From JBCAXA01 sp038534295 (GTDB taxonomy: Bacteria > Pseudomonadota > Gammaproteobacteria > Steroidobacterales > Woeseiaceae): DNA of 64,000 nucleotides. Shown here piece after piece: positions 53,501-59,461 of the stretch. The position numbers and the translations under genes are program-made. How positions within the stretch are numbered: the stretch's first letter is position 1; each line of letters begins with the position of its first letter. Below the pieces are notes generated by a model. The model saw only the letters and a program-made list of their open reading frames with translations. It searched no databases and had not been told where the DNA came from. The stretch covers positions 1,364,001 to 1,428,000 of the forward strand of contig JBCAXA010000001.1 of assembly GCA_038534295.1 (NCBI GenBank), in the 5' to 3' direction.

Positions 53501-54683
53501 GCTGAACCTGCGGATTCGCCCGTGCCGTGATAGTGACCTGACCGGCCGGGGCGACCAGCTGGGCATCGGCCAGGATGTCGATGGTCGCGCCGTCAAGCTC
53601 GATGGCGGACGGCGGCTGCTCGTTAACGTCGACCGTAGACTCGTCGCTCGCGGTCTCGAGTGCGATCACGTTCTCGGCGCGCTCGCCAACCACCAGCGTA
53701 CCGCCCTCGGTCGGCAATAGATCGACCGTGTTGTCGGGCAACACGCGGACGCCGACGTCGCGTCGAGCAACGAGGCGAATCGATCCGTTTTGCCGTACCG
53801 ACGTCGTCGCCGAGACACGGCCCAGCTGATTGACTGCAAAGCCTGCGATGGTGACGTTGCCGCGATCGGCGGCGATCTGACCGATCAGTTCTCCGGCGGT
53901 CGCAGCGGCGTTGCTCGGATCGCCGTTGGTAGCAACACCATCACCGTTTACTTCGACGATCAAACCTCGAAGATTCGGGTCGTCGCTCGCGGCGAGGTAG
54001 ATCTCCTGCCCCGCGGCGAGCACGGTTTGGCCGTCGGGTGTCTCGATCGTGCCGCGGTTCACCACCTCAGGCGCAAACAAAAATATCTGGCCGCCTTCTG
54101 CGCCCAGGAAGGCGCCGTTCTCGACGGTAATCGCACCGCTCGGCAGCGGATCACCGTTTTGGTCGACAAACGCGGCGAAGGCCGGCGCCGACTCCAGCGA
54201 CGCACCGACGATGCCGTCAGCGATTGCCTGCGGTGTGAGCCCGAGCGACGAAGCAATCAGCCCACCGACGTTCACTTGCGCCGTTTCGCCAAAGAGGATG
54301 CCGTTTTGGTTGATCAGGTAGACCTGACCGTTGGCGTTCAGTGCGCCGAAGATCTGGCTCGGGTCGCTCTGAAAGATATTGTTGATGGCAACCGACGCCG
54401 AGTCCGGCTGATTGAAATTGACGACGCCATTTGCGCCGATATTGAAACTCGCCCAGTTCAACGTCGCGCTTTGCGTCGACTGATTGATGTTGAACGTATT
54501 ACCGGCAATTGACCCAGTGACGCTGCCGTCGGTCACCCAAGTAGCAGGGCCATTGGCGCCGCAAGCACCGCCCGAACAAGGCACCGGCAGTTCCTGCGCC
54601 AATGATTGCGCCGAGAGTCCACTCAGTAAAACCAGACCGGCGGCAGCGGTTGACGGCAGCAACGAACGCGCGCGAGTGTGCAT
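44580..54683 (-). CDS. Giant TpsA adhesin (filamentous haemagglutinin family, DUF3739-type)
   Basis: 3367 residues. The signal peptide ends near SLAQ (about 29). A TPS domain (about 45-290) follows, with NTFNINQSTQSATLNWASFN, VYLINQNGILFG and the NPNG-like VNVGGLIAS, recognised by a TpsB transporter. A very long right-handed beta-helix region with repeated GSI/GTI and ASG phrases makes up the body. The C-terminal kilobase resembles DUF3739 found in this family. The protein ends ILGFGDCNPETGEGCDSP, with Cys at 3356 and 3364 seven residues apart. Such Cys pairs hold HMW1 and CdrA at the surface. The gene follows tpsB by 3 bp. It is secreted through TpsB and likely anchored. Confidence 0.9.
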   Translation of the reverse strand: MHTRARSLLPSTAAAGLVLLSGLSAQSLAQELPVPCSGGACGANGPATWVTDGSVTGSIAGNTFNINQSTQSATLNWASFNIGANGVVNFNQPDSASVAINNIFQSDPSQIFGALNANGQVYLINQNGILFGETAQVNVGGLIASSLGLTPQAIADGIVGASLESAPAFAAFVDQNGDPLPSGAITVENGAFLGAEGGQIFLFAPEVVNRGTIETPDGQTVLAAGQEIYLAASDDPNLRGLIVEVNGDGVATNGDPSNAAATAGELIGQIAADRGNVTIAGFAVNQLGRVSATTSVRQNGSIRLVARRDVGVRVLPDNTVDLLPTEGGTLVVGERAENVIALETASDESTVDVNEQPPSAIELDGATIDILADAQLVAPAGQVTITARANPQVQPEFAAAEPNDTRLFIDSGVSIDVSGADVERSVEDNIIQVELRGNQLADSPAQREGDIRSDSVLVDIRQRGVRADGSEWQGTPLADASGEISNIERTVGERSLVGGTIDLSSEGAVIVADGAVLDVSGGVTTYTEGDVTTSRVLGADGQIYDIAEADRDREYVSVIDSFVVEHPRWGVTEVFDGFQADASGTFEQSYVEGYDAGSVSIISPRFILDGAIVAETVAGRYQRFAPGSFDSSVSLYRPFDQLPLGGELTLGGDLAPGGGAFQNSVLGNVDIASGLVLPTLTNANGDQFDPRNDRLDDEFVSRLRPELVGDGRVARTTVLANGQIAAGEELAFDLPGAASIDLTAAEIIFGADVASTSGSVRLTARPSVSNAENPSLTVTGGANIDLSGVWVNDNPLISDATDPRLIDGGTFSAVANEGDLTLAEGSVIDVSGGAYRDADGTVTAGTAGSITLASSPDRSAETSATVIDAEFRAFALLDGGSLSITAGLICIAANDCADDDGELSLTPDLFVPAGFSSVSVNSNQLGIDVAPNTQIAAQQVNREFNGNTSLIASGTPLETFTDIVTLPDVFRRPVDVSLNAATSDSILLDLDAFNSAQGLILGEGSRIDLDPRATLDLAANSTISLQGSIRAQAGTVNVSLSNNLVPLLTRPSGGIWLGDNASIDVSGTSLSQVDSLNRRLGEVFDGGVVNITANRDGIVLTPGSVIDVSGTETVLTVRTGTANAPGFADQLVGSNGGALNLAAAEYVLTSGTLNGAGGDVDGTAGAALSIDIDAQLRGNDPTGGREPSLSLNTRRIIVSEQTDRITVALGASVPEAFVGVATISAEQIEQGGFYDLALSAETLQTFRNGQPFIASIGEVILAGGLSLELPGRLTIDAPRLIGGTGDAFVSASSIRLGHESVQLQQIGDALDNPFGSLQLNADLIDLLANVRVAGFEDVNLVSAGDIRATGLQVSGINTLPGSLVTDAPLTLTATQVYPTTLSDFRFVVEGETGLLTVAPATGPGAPVLSAGGTLTLDAATVDQQGVVRAPYGTINFTGTDVLLADGSVTSTSLDGQIVPFGTLQGGLDWTFSLGFNETLVFDGELQPVPEQRVNLDAANVDLQDGARIDVSAGGDLLAYEFVPGIGGSTDYLSVDDNPNLFAIIPDLNLSAAPIDPAESDGVNLAVGDSVFLDGIGDLPAGNYTLLPARYAILPGALLISPVEGYTDILPGEAFQGLDGSVIIAGRATVNGTDVRATRSQGFALLPRSRAFEEAQYDLALASEFFADTTARTPLDAGTVSLNATATLNLAGELVATTNNRGAALDIASEFLRIVDNPTGADNFVEIRADDVAALGAESVLIGGQRTIGKDGVIIAPTASVVEVADGVTVPNPELLLVATDRVTVGEGAQLVATGNATATSDLLVDGDAALIRTSAGGQRNIVRTNATGVSGDVNVQAGAVLSATGSIALDATRDAVSDGTIDIDGGSLRLGAASIVLGDAPADSSGLVLDNAALSSINASEVLLVSRADVSVFGMVSLDVSERLSINASGLTAASGAEFDLIAPTVVLSGNGVAAPPVTGDGRINVQASNLEFGDGLFTLNGVDQALFNASDTTIFAGVGELVSAGDVVFSAGLFTLGAGADYRVQATNALRLTAQGDGGTGASVPGGRLVLASDSDIEIDARVDAASGILEAVAGGNVIVGANSQLDASGDAFDFDGLTVAAPGGSVVLRSATGDVQLAAGAMIDVSSAASGRGGTIDLEAANGTVTNGATLIGGGAEGGRLRVDANNIANSSALIDAAAAGGFSGELSLRQRGPGDLDLSSGQVVTASSLRLQADQGNVSVAGTIELAGDRQRSLDLVASDDVRVTGTIRVAEAGADDFGSVIRLSSANAGVFTGAASVIETAGDTELWISVTRDVLGSLLDADASNDMIGLAGEILGDAAIIVEGRQTYDVADGSIDAADTAADMTNPWFADAVNFMSNADALTAALGFADDARFDLLPGVVLQSTGDLTVASDFNLFNWRFNDVDPATNDERPGVLTLRAGGDLLLNASVNDAFSSVFLPFLTYDGDSWSYRLTAGADLAAADLLSTNPGTGDITIAPLALVRTGNGRIDVAAGRDFVLSDQTSVLYTSGIATEGVLLASAFGFRLYPDEGGDITLRAGRDILGAESDQLFTSWLWRTGRSLDGVLQSSVGWTINFGSFFQPGFQQGIGALGGGNVAVAAGRDILDLSASVPTVGRQIGGVAPADNLVEVIAGGNLTVEAGRDVLGGAYLVGQGVGEIVAGGRFDEYTQFAPIIALGDAQVDVTARGDASLELGVSPTFVPQAFAQVGNSPTQRSYFSTYTDTTSLSIASIAGTTTTTDLILASDSYDRAYREGRFTSLREFDPDQVGLILLPPSVDLVSFSEDVLLPTSLTLYPSATGNLNLLAANNVTVGSQDDAIALILSDVGPRDRFSLDFPTQTFDGLDARFSNVIARGPEFNATTPVHLGDPDPVRVVALNGDVTMIPGLSGSPLFYSAKPVRVSAGRDIINFSLEAQHTDAADATVFSAGRDINYPSIRADQGQLLANNAQLTINGPGLLQLRAGRDIDLQTSDGITSAGDINNSVLPDGGAAVSLIAGLGDSEPDFATFIETYFVDGSDYNDALIDFVNTYLDQPVNDKTAALAAFDGLSTELQESFVEQAFFAELRTSGREAASPGELNNDFTRGFDALTTLFPGSNPNVEEGEVNAYVGDVRLFFSRVYTLDGGSIRLLVPGGQINAGLATPPESFGINKPPEELGIVAQRFGDIQGLSFDDFAVNESRVFAADGGDILIWSTRGDIDAGRGAKTAISAPPPVITIDPTTGATQFEFPAALTGSGIQTLATSPGVEPGNVDLFAPRGVVNAGDAGIVAGNLTIAAVAVLGADNIQVSGVAVGVPTDTAIAPGLANVSAVAASATNTAQATVAPAGEDEESDTPLADQALGFLDVFILGFGDCNPETGEGCDSP

Positions 54684-54686
54684 GAC

Positions 54687-56276
54687 CTAGAATCCCCAGC
54701 GCAGCGCGAAGTGCAGCCGATCTTCGTCTTCGTCGATGTTCACGGACTGGCGCAGCGGCCGGGCCCAGTCGAGTGCTGCCGTTAATCCGAATTCTGTGGC
54801 AAATCGAAAGCCGACACCGGTACTGAACAACTCGCTGCTCGGATCCTGACCCGGCAGCGGTTGATGGATGGCCACGGTGCCAGCGTCGTAAAACGCGAAC
54901 AGGTAAAACGTCGATATCTCATCCCAGATGGCGCGACCGAAATCGGGACTGCGCACCTCGAACGTACCGAAGGCACCGAAATCACCCAAGCGCTCGGCTT
55001 CGAGATAGCCGCGCACGGTGTTGAAGCCGCCAATCGAGAATTGCTCGTTATTGATCAGCGGTTTGGTCGTGTACTGACCGGCAACTTTGCCGTATAGGCC
55101 GACGCCGCCCCAGATGCGCAGCAGCTGTTCCGTGTTGGCCTGCAGGTAAAAGTAATTCGGGTTGGCATTGAAGCGCTTGTTTTCGAATTCTTCCGGCGAA
55201 TTGCCCAGCGCTCGGATTGCGAACCCAGCGCCGACACCGTAGCTCGAGCGGTAGCTATCCAGGTTCCAGCCGAAGTTGTAGCTGCCGGACAAGTGCGTAT
55301 AGCTGACCGGCGTCTCGAGCGTGTCGTCGATTGACTCATCGAAGTCCTTGTAGTCGACCCCGACCGTCGTCGAATGGAAAAACGACGAATCGCTGGCGAG
55401 CGGTTTGACCCAACGAAAGCCGTAGATGCGCCCATTGCCGAGCACATTGATATCGCCAACGGTGGCAACGTCGCTCGCGGTATCGACCGCGTAGAAAGCC
55501 AGCACGTCGTTGCGGTCGCGAAAACGCCATAGATAGGTACCGGCCCAAACTTCGGTGTTCTCCTGATTCTCCGGCGCCGTCGTGTACTGCACCGAGAACG
55601 AATGGAAGCGTTGCCAGAGGTTGTCGTACGCGAGGCTAACCGTCGAGCGCAGTTCTTCGGTGTCGACGGTGTACTGGTCGTTGAGCTCGAACGACGCATG
55701 GACCGGAAACGTATCGTCGACCCTAAGTTCCAAATCAACCTCGCCGGGGTTGCGGCCCGGTTTCAGGATTGGCGTGACCGCGCGATCCGGCGATACGCGG
55801 TTGATTCTCGACAGGTTGGTTTGCAGCTCTGGAAAATGGATGGGCTCGCCCGGCGATGCCGCGGTCATTTCGCCGGCGATTTGCCGACCCGACACGTACC
55901 GCGCCTGCGTGACCCTAACGCGGCCGACATTGCCTTCGGTGACTTCGAGCCGAACGATGCCGCTGTCGACGCTCTGCTCCGGCGTGGAAACCAACGCCGT
56001 GCTGTAGCCTTTTTCGCGGTAAATCGCTTCGAGCGCTTGGCGAGCCTGTTCGACATCAGCGGCGGTCTTGTTGGGCCCCAAGAAGGGATAGACGGCGCGT
56101 TCAACGTCGACCGCGGCAAGCACAGTGTTGCCGCCGACACGGTACTCCGAAATCGGAAAGCGAAGCTCCGGCTCATCGGCCACGTCGTCCTGCGCGTAAC
56201 CGAAGTTGCAAGCCAGCGCAGCGACAGCCGCAGCGCGCAGTACAGCCTTTATTGCATTCACGTTATTCGGCCGCAT
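54687..56276 (-). CDS. TpsB two-partner secretion transporter (ShlB/FhaC/HecB family)
   Basis: 529 residues from the ATG at 56276, which begins a good signal peptide (AVAALACNFGYAQ). An upstream in-frame ATG at 56333 would put a terminator hairpin inside the coding region. The order is POTRA domains (about 35-190; YRVGGNTVLAAVDVERAVYPFLGP and EGNVGRVRVTQARYVSG), then a 16-strand barrel. SIGGFNTVRGYLE is the conserved loop-6 motif VRGY, and the protein ends in Trp-Gly-Phe. It moves the adjacent TpsA across the outer membrane. Only 3 bp separate it from tpsA. Confidence 0.9.
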   Translation of the reverse strand: MRPNNVNAIKAVLRAAAVAALACNFGYAQDDVADEPELRFPISEYRVGGNTVLAAVDVERAVYPFLGPNKTAADVEQARQALEAIYREKGYSTALVSTPEQSVDSGIVRLEVTEGNVGRVRVTQARYVSGRQIAGEMTAASPGEPIHFPELQTNLSRINRVSPDRAVTPILKPGRNPGEVDLELRVDDTFPVHASFELNDQYTVDTEELRSTVSLAYDNLWQRFHSFSVQYTTAPENQENTEVWAGTYLWRFRDRNDVLAFYAVDTASDVATVGDINVLGNGRIYGFRWVKPLASDSSFFHSTTVGVDYKDFDESIDDTLETPVSYTHLSGSYNFGWNLDSYRSSYGVGAGFAIRALGNSPEEFENKRFNANPNYFYLQANTEQLLRIWGGVGLYGKVAGQYTTKPLINNEQFSIGGFNTVRGYLEAERLGDFGAFGTFEVRSPDFGRAIWDEISTFYLFAFYDAGTVAIHQPLPGQDPSSELFSTGVGFRFATEFGLTAALDWARPLRQSVNIDEDEDRLHFALRWGF

Positions 56277-56293
56277 CAGGATAAGCGATGAAA

Positions 56294-56315
56294 AAGGCGC
56301 CCAGCCGGGCGCCTT
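56294..56315 (-). terminator. Rho-independent terminator in the tpsB leader
   Basis: A perfect 9-bp stem (56294-56302 with 56307-56315), 4-nt loop, is followed on the minus strand by TTTTT (56295-56291, partly stem). It ends about 15 bp before the tpsB start codon, so transcripts must pass it to express tpsBA. Together with the stem-loop at 56342-56377 it forms a possible attenuator. Confidence 0.7.
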
Positions 56316-56341
56316 GTTGATTATTTTGCGCATCGACTTAT

Positions 56342-56377
56342 GGCAACACAACCGTGTTTCGTTACGGTTCCTTTGCC
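56342..56377 (-). promoter_or_regulatory. Nested stem-loop upstream of the tpsB terminator
   Basis: Outer arms GGCAA/TTGCC (56342-56346 with 56373-56377) enclose inner arms AACCGT/ACGGTT (56350-56355 with 56364-56369), with an internal loop and an 8-nt apical loop. It lies 26 bp upstream of the terminator. It does not match the c-di-GMP-I riboswitch consensus I remember. It may be an anti-terminator or protein-binding element. Confidence 0.4.
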
Positions 56378-56436
56378 GTTTTATAAAGTCTTTGTTTACC
56401 GGCGACGCCGTACGCGTTTTATTGGCGCGAACGTTA

Positions 56437-56520
56437 CTAGCGCGTTGAATAGCGGCCAAACGCCAGCGTACCGCACGCGACAGCTGCGAGGATCAGAATG
56501 TTCACCAACGTTGCATTCAT
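56437..56520 (-). CDS. Possible 27-residue membrane peptide
   Basis: An ATG at 56520 with AAGGA nine bases upstream opens 27 codons ending TAG at 56437. The peptide MNATLVNILILAAVACGTLA then FGRYSTR is one hydrophobic helix with a basic tail. It sits between the pstS-like gene terminator and the tpsB leader elements, all on the same strand. It could be a leader peptide for tpsBA attenuation or a small membrane protein. The evidence is limited to ribosome site and composition. Confidence 0.35.
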   Translation of the reverse strand: MNATLVNILILAAVACGTLAFGRYSTR

Positions 56521-56572
56521 CGCTTCGTCCTTGTGGTTGCCAGTCGCAGGGGATTTCAGGCACCGAAAAAAA

Positions 56573-56596
56573 AGCGGCACCCCGAGGGGTGCCGCT
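56573..56596 (-). terminator. Rho-independent terminator after the PstS-like gene
   Basis: On the minus strand a 10-bp GC-rich stem (56573-56582 with 56587-56596), loop CTCG, is followed by eight T. It lies about 50 bp after the PstS-like stop. It would separate the first two genes of the locus from tpsBA, unless read through. Confidence 0.85.
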
Positions 56597-56645
56597 CTGT
56601 CTTGCATGCACTGATCGGGATCAGTGCTGAAGCTTTAGCTTCGGC

Positions 56646-58139
56646 TTACTGCAGACCACCGAGGATCTGGCCATCAGCGATGGCAGAGATCGGCTGGCAG
56701 TTGTTGGCCGAACCACCGGCCGAACGCGTGAACGAGCTGATCGGGTCGGTGCGCATCGTGGCAACCGAAACCGGCGGCGCATTCGGAACAATCGTCGTGC
56801 CGTTAGCGATACCCAGGACGCCATGGTCGCCGCCCGGATTCTGCGAGCTGACGTTCAGGCCAGCGATGATCGACGGCAGGCCGATGTTGTCGACGATGAA
56901 GTCGACGATGTCGCCAGCAACGCCAGTCGGAACGCCACCCGGCAGGGCTGCGCTCGAACGAACGTTCAGAACGTTTTCCGTGACGAAGTGGTAGCCACCG
57001 TTAGCAACCGACGACAGTGTCGGCGAAGCGCCGTCTACGCCGAGGAAGCGGATTTCACGGTCGGTGTTGTTAACCGACGTGTTGGTCGACAGTACGCCGA
57101 TGCCGTACGTGCCCTGATCGTCTTTGGCGTCGAGGCAAGCGCGAACGTCAGACGAGCCGTCAGCGGCGAAGATGAAGTCAAAGTTGAACACGTTGACGTC
57201 CCAGTCGCAGCCTTCAGCCAGGCAACCCGCAGTCGTTGGGCCGACAAAGATCGGTACCGAGGCGTTGCAACGCTCGTTCAGGACGAACGACGTGAACGAA
57301 GCCTGGGTGCCCGAGTCTTCACCGCGGCGGCAGATGAAGATGTTCGTTACCGCGCCACCGAATCCGGTCGGTGCAGTCGCGCCCGTTGCGAACGTCGAGC
57401 CGTCCGGGTTTTTGAACGACGTCCAGTCGCCGATGACGCCGGCGAAGATGGCTTCCAGCTGACCGCGCGTGATGTTCGGTACGTTTGCCGGATCGTCGTC
57501 CTGCGTCAGGCCCTGTGACAGCTGCATGGCGCGATATAGGTTCAACGAAACAGCCGGTGCGAACAGGATCTGGAACAGCGGCGACGGTGACAGGTTAGCG
57601 ATGTCGCCAGCAGTCGTGCTGGTGAACAGAGCCGCTTCTACGTCAGCGATGCCCGCGCCCGGGATTTCCGAGACGGTGCCGGTGCAGTTCGTGTGCAGCT
57701 CGTACGACTGCAGTGCGCCAGAAGCTGCAACCGTGAACGGTGCGTCGCAGCTCGGAGCGGACGGATCGAGGAACAACAGCGTCAGGCTGCGAGCAACCTG
57801 CTCGGTGCCGTTGTTTGAACCGCCGTTGGATTCTTTGGTGTAAAGAACCGGCGTGCCGGCCAGCGTCGAGCCCGCGGCGCCCGTGCAGGCAACCATGAAC
57901 TGGTCGTTGGCGTCGGTCGCTTCCGGACCAGCAGTGTCGATGTAGACGTCAGCCGTGCCCGGCTCACAGACGCCGCCGCTGGCAAGGATAGCCAGCTCAT
58001 AAAGAGCTGCGTTCGTGGCCGTGGCACCTGAGATATTCAGGATGTTCGAGGCCGGAACGGTCGACGAATCAATGGCGAGCGCGGGAGCGGCAACTGCAAC
58101 AGCAGCCGTGGCCGCGAGGCCTTTGAAAATCGTTTTCAT
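56646..58139 (-). CDS. Secreted PstS-like substrate-binding-fold protein
   Basis: 497 residues with a signal peptide (ending PALA, about 22). The type-2 periplasmic-binding fold is suggested by NISGATATNAALYELA at the start, ITRGQLEAIFAGVIGDWTSF in the middle and CRRGEDSGTQASFTSFVL, which parallels the phosphate-binding SGT/SRGSGT region of PstS. The protein is much longer than PstS (about 350) and has Cys-rich insertions. No permease genes accompany it. It follows the VPLPA-CTERM gene by 33 bp with a GGAG site. It may be an extracellular binding protein without transport; phosphate as ligand is a guess. Confidence 0.75.
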   Translation of the reverse strand: MKTIFKGLAATAAVAVAAPALAIDSSTVPASNILNISGATATNAALYELAILASGGVCEPGTADVYIDTAGPEATDANDQFMVACTGAAGSTLAGTPVLYTKESNGGSNNGTEQVARSLTLLFLDPSAPSCDAPFTVAASGALQSYELHTNCTGTVSEIPGAGIADVEAALFTSTTAGDIANLSPSPLFQILFAPAVSLNLYRAMQLSQGLTQDDDPANVPNITRGQLEAIFAGVIGDWTSFKNPDGSTFATGATAPTGFGGAVTNIFICRRGEDSGTQASFTSFVLNERCNASVPIFVGPTTAGCLAEGCDWDVNVFNFDFIFAADGSSDVRACLDAKDDQGTYGIGVLSTNTSVNNTDREIRFLGVDGASPTLSSVANGGYHFVTENVLNVRSSAALPGGVPTGVAGDIVDFIVDNIGLPSIIAGLNVSSQNPGGDHGVLGIANGTTIVPNAPPVSVATMRTDPISSFTRSAGGSANNCQPISAIADGQILGGLQ

Positions 58140-58172
58140 TGGGTCAAATCTCCAGTGGGTGAGGTGGTTGTC

Positions 58173-58958
58173 TTAGGCAGCCTGGCGACGGCGAGCGATT
58201 GCGCCGAAGCCAAACAGGCCTGAGAGGAGCAGCCAGGCAGCAGCCGGCAGCGGAACGACTTGCAGCGACAGGTTGCCGTTGGCGTCGAGCAGCCAGGAGC
58301 CGAGCGTGTTGACGACCGTCGCGTTGTTGCCAGCCGGGAAGGTCGGCGGGAAGGCCGGGTTCGGCGGCGGGTTACCGGTCTGTGCAAGGTCGTAGAACGC
58401 CAGCGAGTCACCGACAGTGCCAGCAGCCGAGAACGGCAGCTGGTTTGACAGGTCACCGAGGTTGCCGCCGAAGATACCGGACTGCGGGTCGGTCGTCGTA
58501 CACGGTGCGGCCGGCGAGCATCCGGCTTGTGCGTTCAGCTGCTGGTAGAACTGGTTGACGAGCTGCGCAGCGCCGAAAACGTTCGTGTTAATGACGCCGC
58601 TGACGCCAACCGGGCCGGTAGCGAACAGAGCCGGCTGCGGCGTGTTCGGGAAGCCTGGTGCAAATGCGCCTGAGGCCAGCACCGTGTACTGGATGTTGGC
58701 CGAATCACTGCCGCCGAATACGGTGTTGAATTCCGGAATGACACCGAAGTCAGTCGGCGTGATGCCGCCGCGCAGGTCCTGGTAGAAAGTGTTGGGAATA
58801 GCGTAAACGAGCGATGCGTTGGCGACTTCGTCCCAGATCGTCACGATCAGGTTACCGCCAGAGGCATCGTTCAGCGGATCGGCGAACTGTGCGTTAGCAA
58901 CAGAAACGCCTGAGCTAGCGAGTGCCATGACAGCAACTGCTTTTAGAAGAGTTTTCAT
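58173..58958 (-). CDS. VPLPA-CTERM/PEP-CTERM exosortase substrate
   Basis: 261 residues. A signal peptide ends near SVANAQ (about 23). The C-terminus is VVPLPAAAWLLLSG, a hydrophobic helix, and ARRRQAA: the VPLPA form of the PEP-CTERM signal cut by exosortase. The body has no recognised domain. It is the first gene behind the sigma-54-like promoter at 59153-59167, 33 bp before the PstS-like gene. It is likely displayed on the cell surface or in the exopolysaccharide matrix. Confidence 0.82.
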   Translation of the reverse strand: MKTLLKAVAVMALASSGVSVANAQFADPLNDASGGNLIVTIWDEVANASLVYAIPNTFYQDLRGGITPTDFGVIPEFNTVFGGSDSANIQYTVLASGAFAPGFPNTPQPALFATGPVGVSGVINTNVFGAAQLVNQFYQQLNAQAGCSPAAPCTTTDPQSGIFGGNLGDLSNQLPFSAAGTVGDSLAFYDLAQTGNPPPNPAFPPTFPAGNNATVVNTLGSWLLDANGNLSLQVVPLPAAAWLLLSGLFGFGAIARRRQAA

Positions 58959-59152
58959 TCCTTAAAGCCTTTTAGGAAAAATGAAGTTAGAAGCGACAAG
59001 ATTTTTAGCGTCCATTTATGTGGCCTTAGCTCCCGGTTTACGGTTACCGAACCACACGTTCTCCCTGACCCCCGAGTCACCCCGGCTGTCTGAGTTGCAG
59101 GCTACGCGGGGTATGTGTCTTTCGATTGACCCAAAAATAAAAATAGTGTGAC

Positions 59153-59167
59153 GCCAATCACGAGCCA
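59153..59167 (-). promoter_or_regulatory. Sigma-54-like promoter of the PEP-CTERM/PstS-like operon
   Basis: On the minus strand the bases read TGGCTCGTGATTGGC: GG and GC are 10 bp apart and 9 of 12 positions match TGGCACG-N4-TTGCW. PEP-CTERM genes in other bacteria are known to depend on RpoN with the PrsK/PrsR pair, which fits. PrsK and PrsR are not in the window. Confidence 0.55.
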
Positions 59168-59388
59168 TACGAGTTTTGTTGGGATTTCGTGAAGCGAGAT
59201 TTACGGCGCGGTTAACGAACTGCGACTCACTTATTGACTACTGCGCTTGCACACTGATCTTTAACCAAGAGCGCATGCACGTTCTGAACATCGTTTTGTG
59301 CTTACGAACACGTAAGCAGCGCACGCAGGTAACCCAACGATTGATTGCTGCGCGTTTGTTTCGAAGTTCAGCGGCGACCTTATTAAAA

Positions 59389-59406
59389 GTGACATCTTGC
59401 AGTCAT
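59389..59406 (+). promoter_or_regulatory. Possible Pho box before the PhoB-like gene
   Basis: GTGACAT, four bases, then CAGTCAT form a direct repeat of 11-bp period, matching the CTGTCAT half-site at 5 and 6 of 7 positions. It overlaps a CATAAT -10-like element (59404-59409) and lies 55 bp upstream of the start codon. It would allow autoregulation. Confidence 0.4.
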
Positions 59407-59461
59407 AATCCGCCGATAGTCTGGCAGTCGTTTTTCTCCCGGCACGGATACTCACCACACG

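Larger units (their letters stand above)
58959..59461. other. 503-bp divergent regulatory region between the PEP-CTERM operon and the PhoB-like gene
   Basis: No convincing gene here. It holds a sigma-54-like promoter (59153-59167, minus), a possible Pho box (59389-59406, plus) and a long AT-rich part. From the promoter to the start codon at 58958 is about 180 nt of leader. Within it TGTGG/CCACA arms (59019-59023 with 59052-59056) enclose a palindromic CGGTTACCG, suggesting RNA structure. It does not match the GEMM consensus I know. Confidence 0.5.

Noticed and set aside
56276..56459. Longer TpsB start at 56333 or 56459
   Set aside because: It would place a terminator hairpin in the coding region and leave no signal peptide at the N-terminus.
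58959..59150. c-di-GMP-I (GEMM) riboswitch
   Set aside because: The conserved GGCAAACC and GGGACGCAAAGCC elements are absent from this leader and from the tpsB leader.
59127..59155. Pho box for the PEP-CTERM operon
   Set aside because: Three 7-mers at 11-bp spacing can be drawn, but the middle one is only T-rich and does not match.
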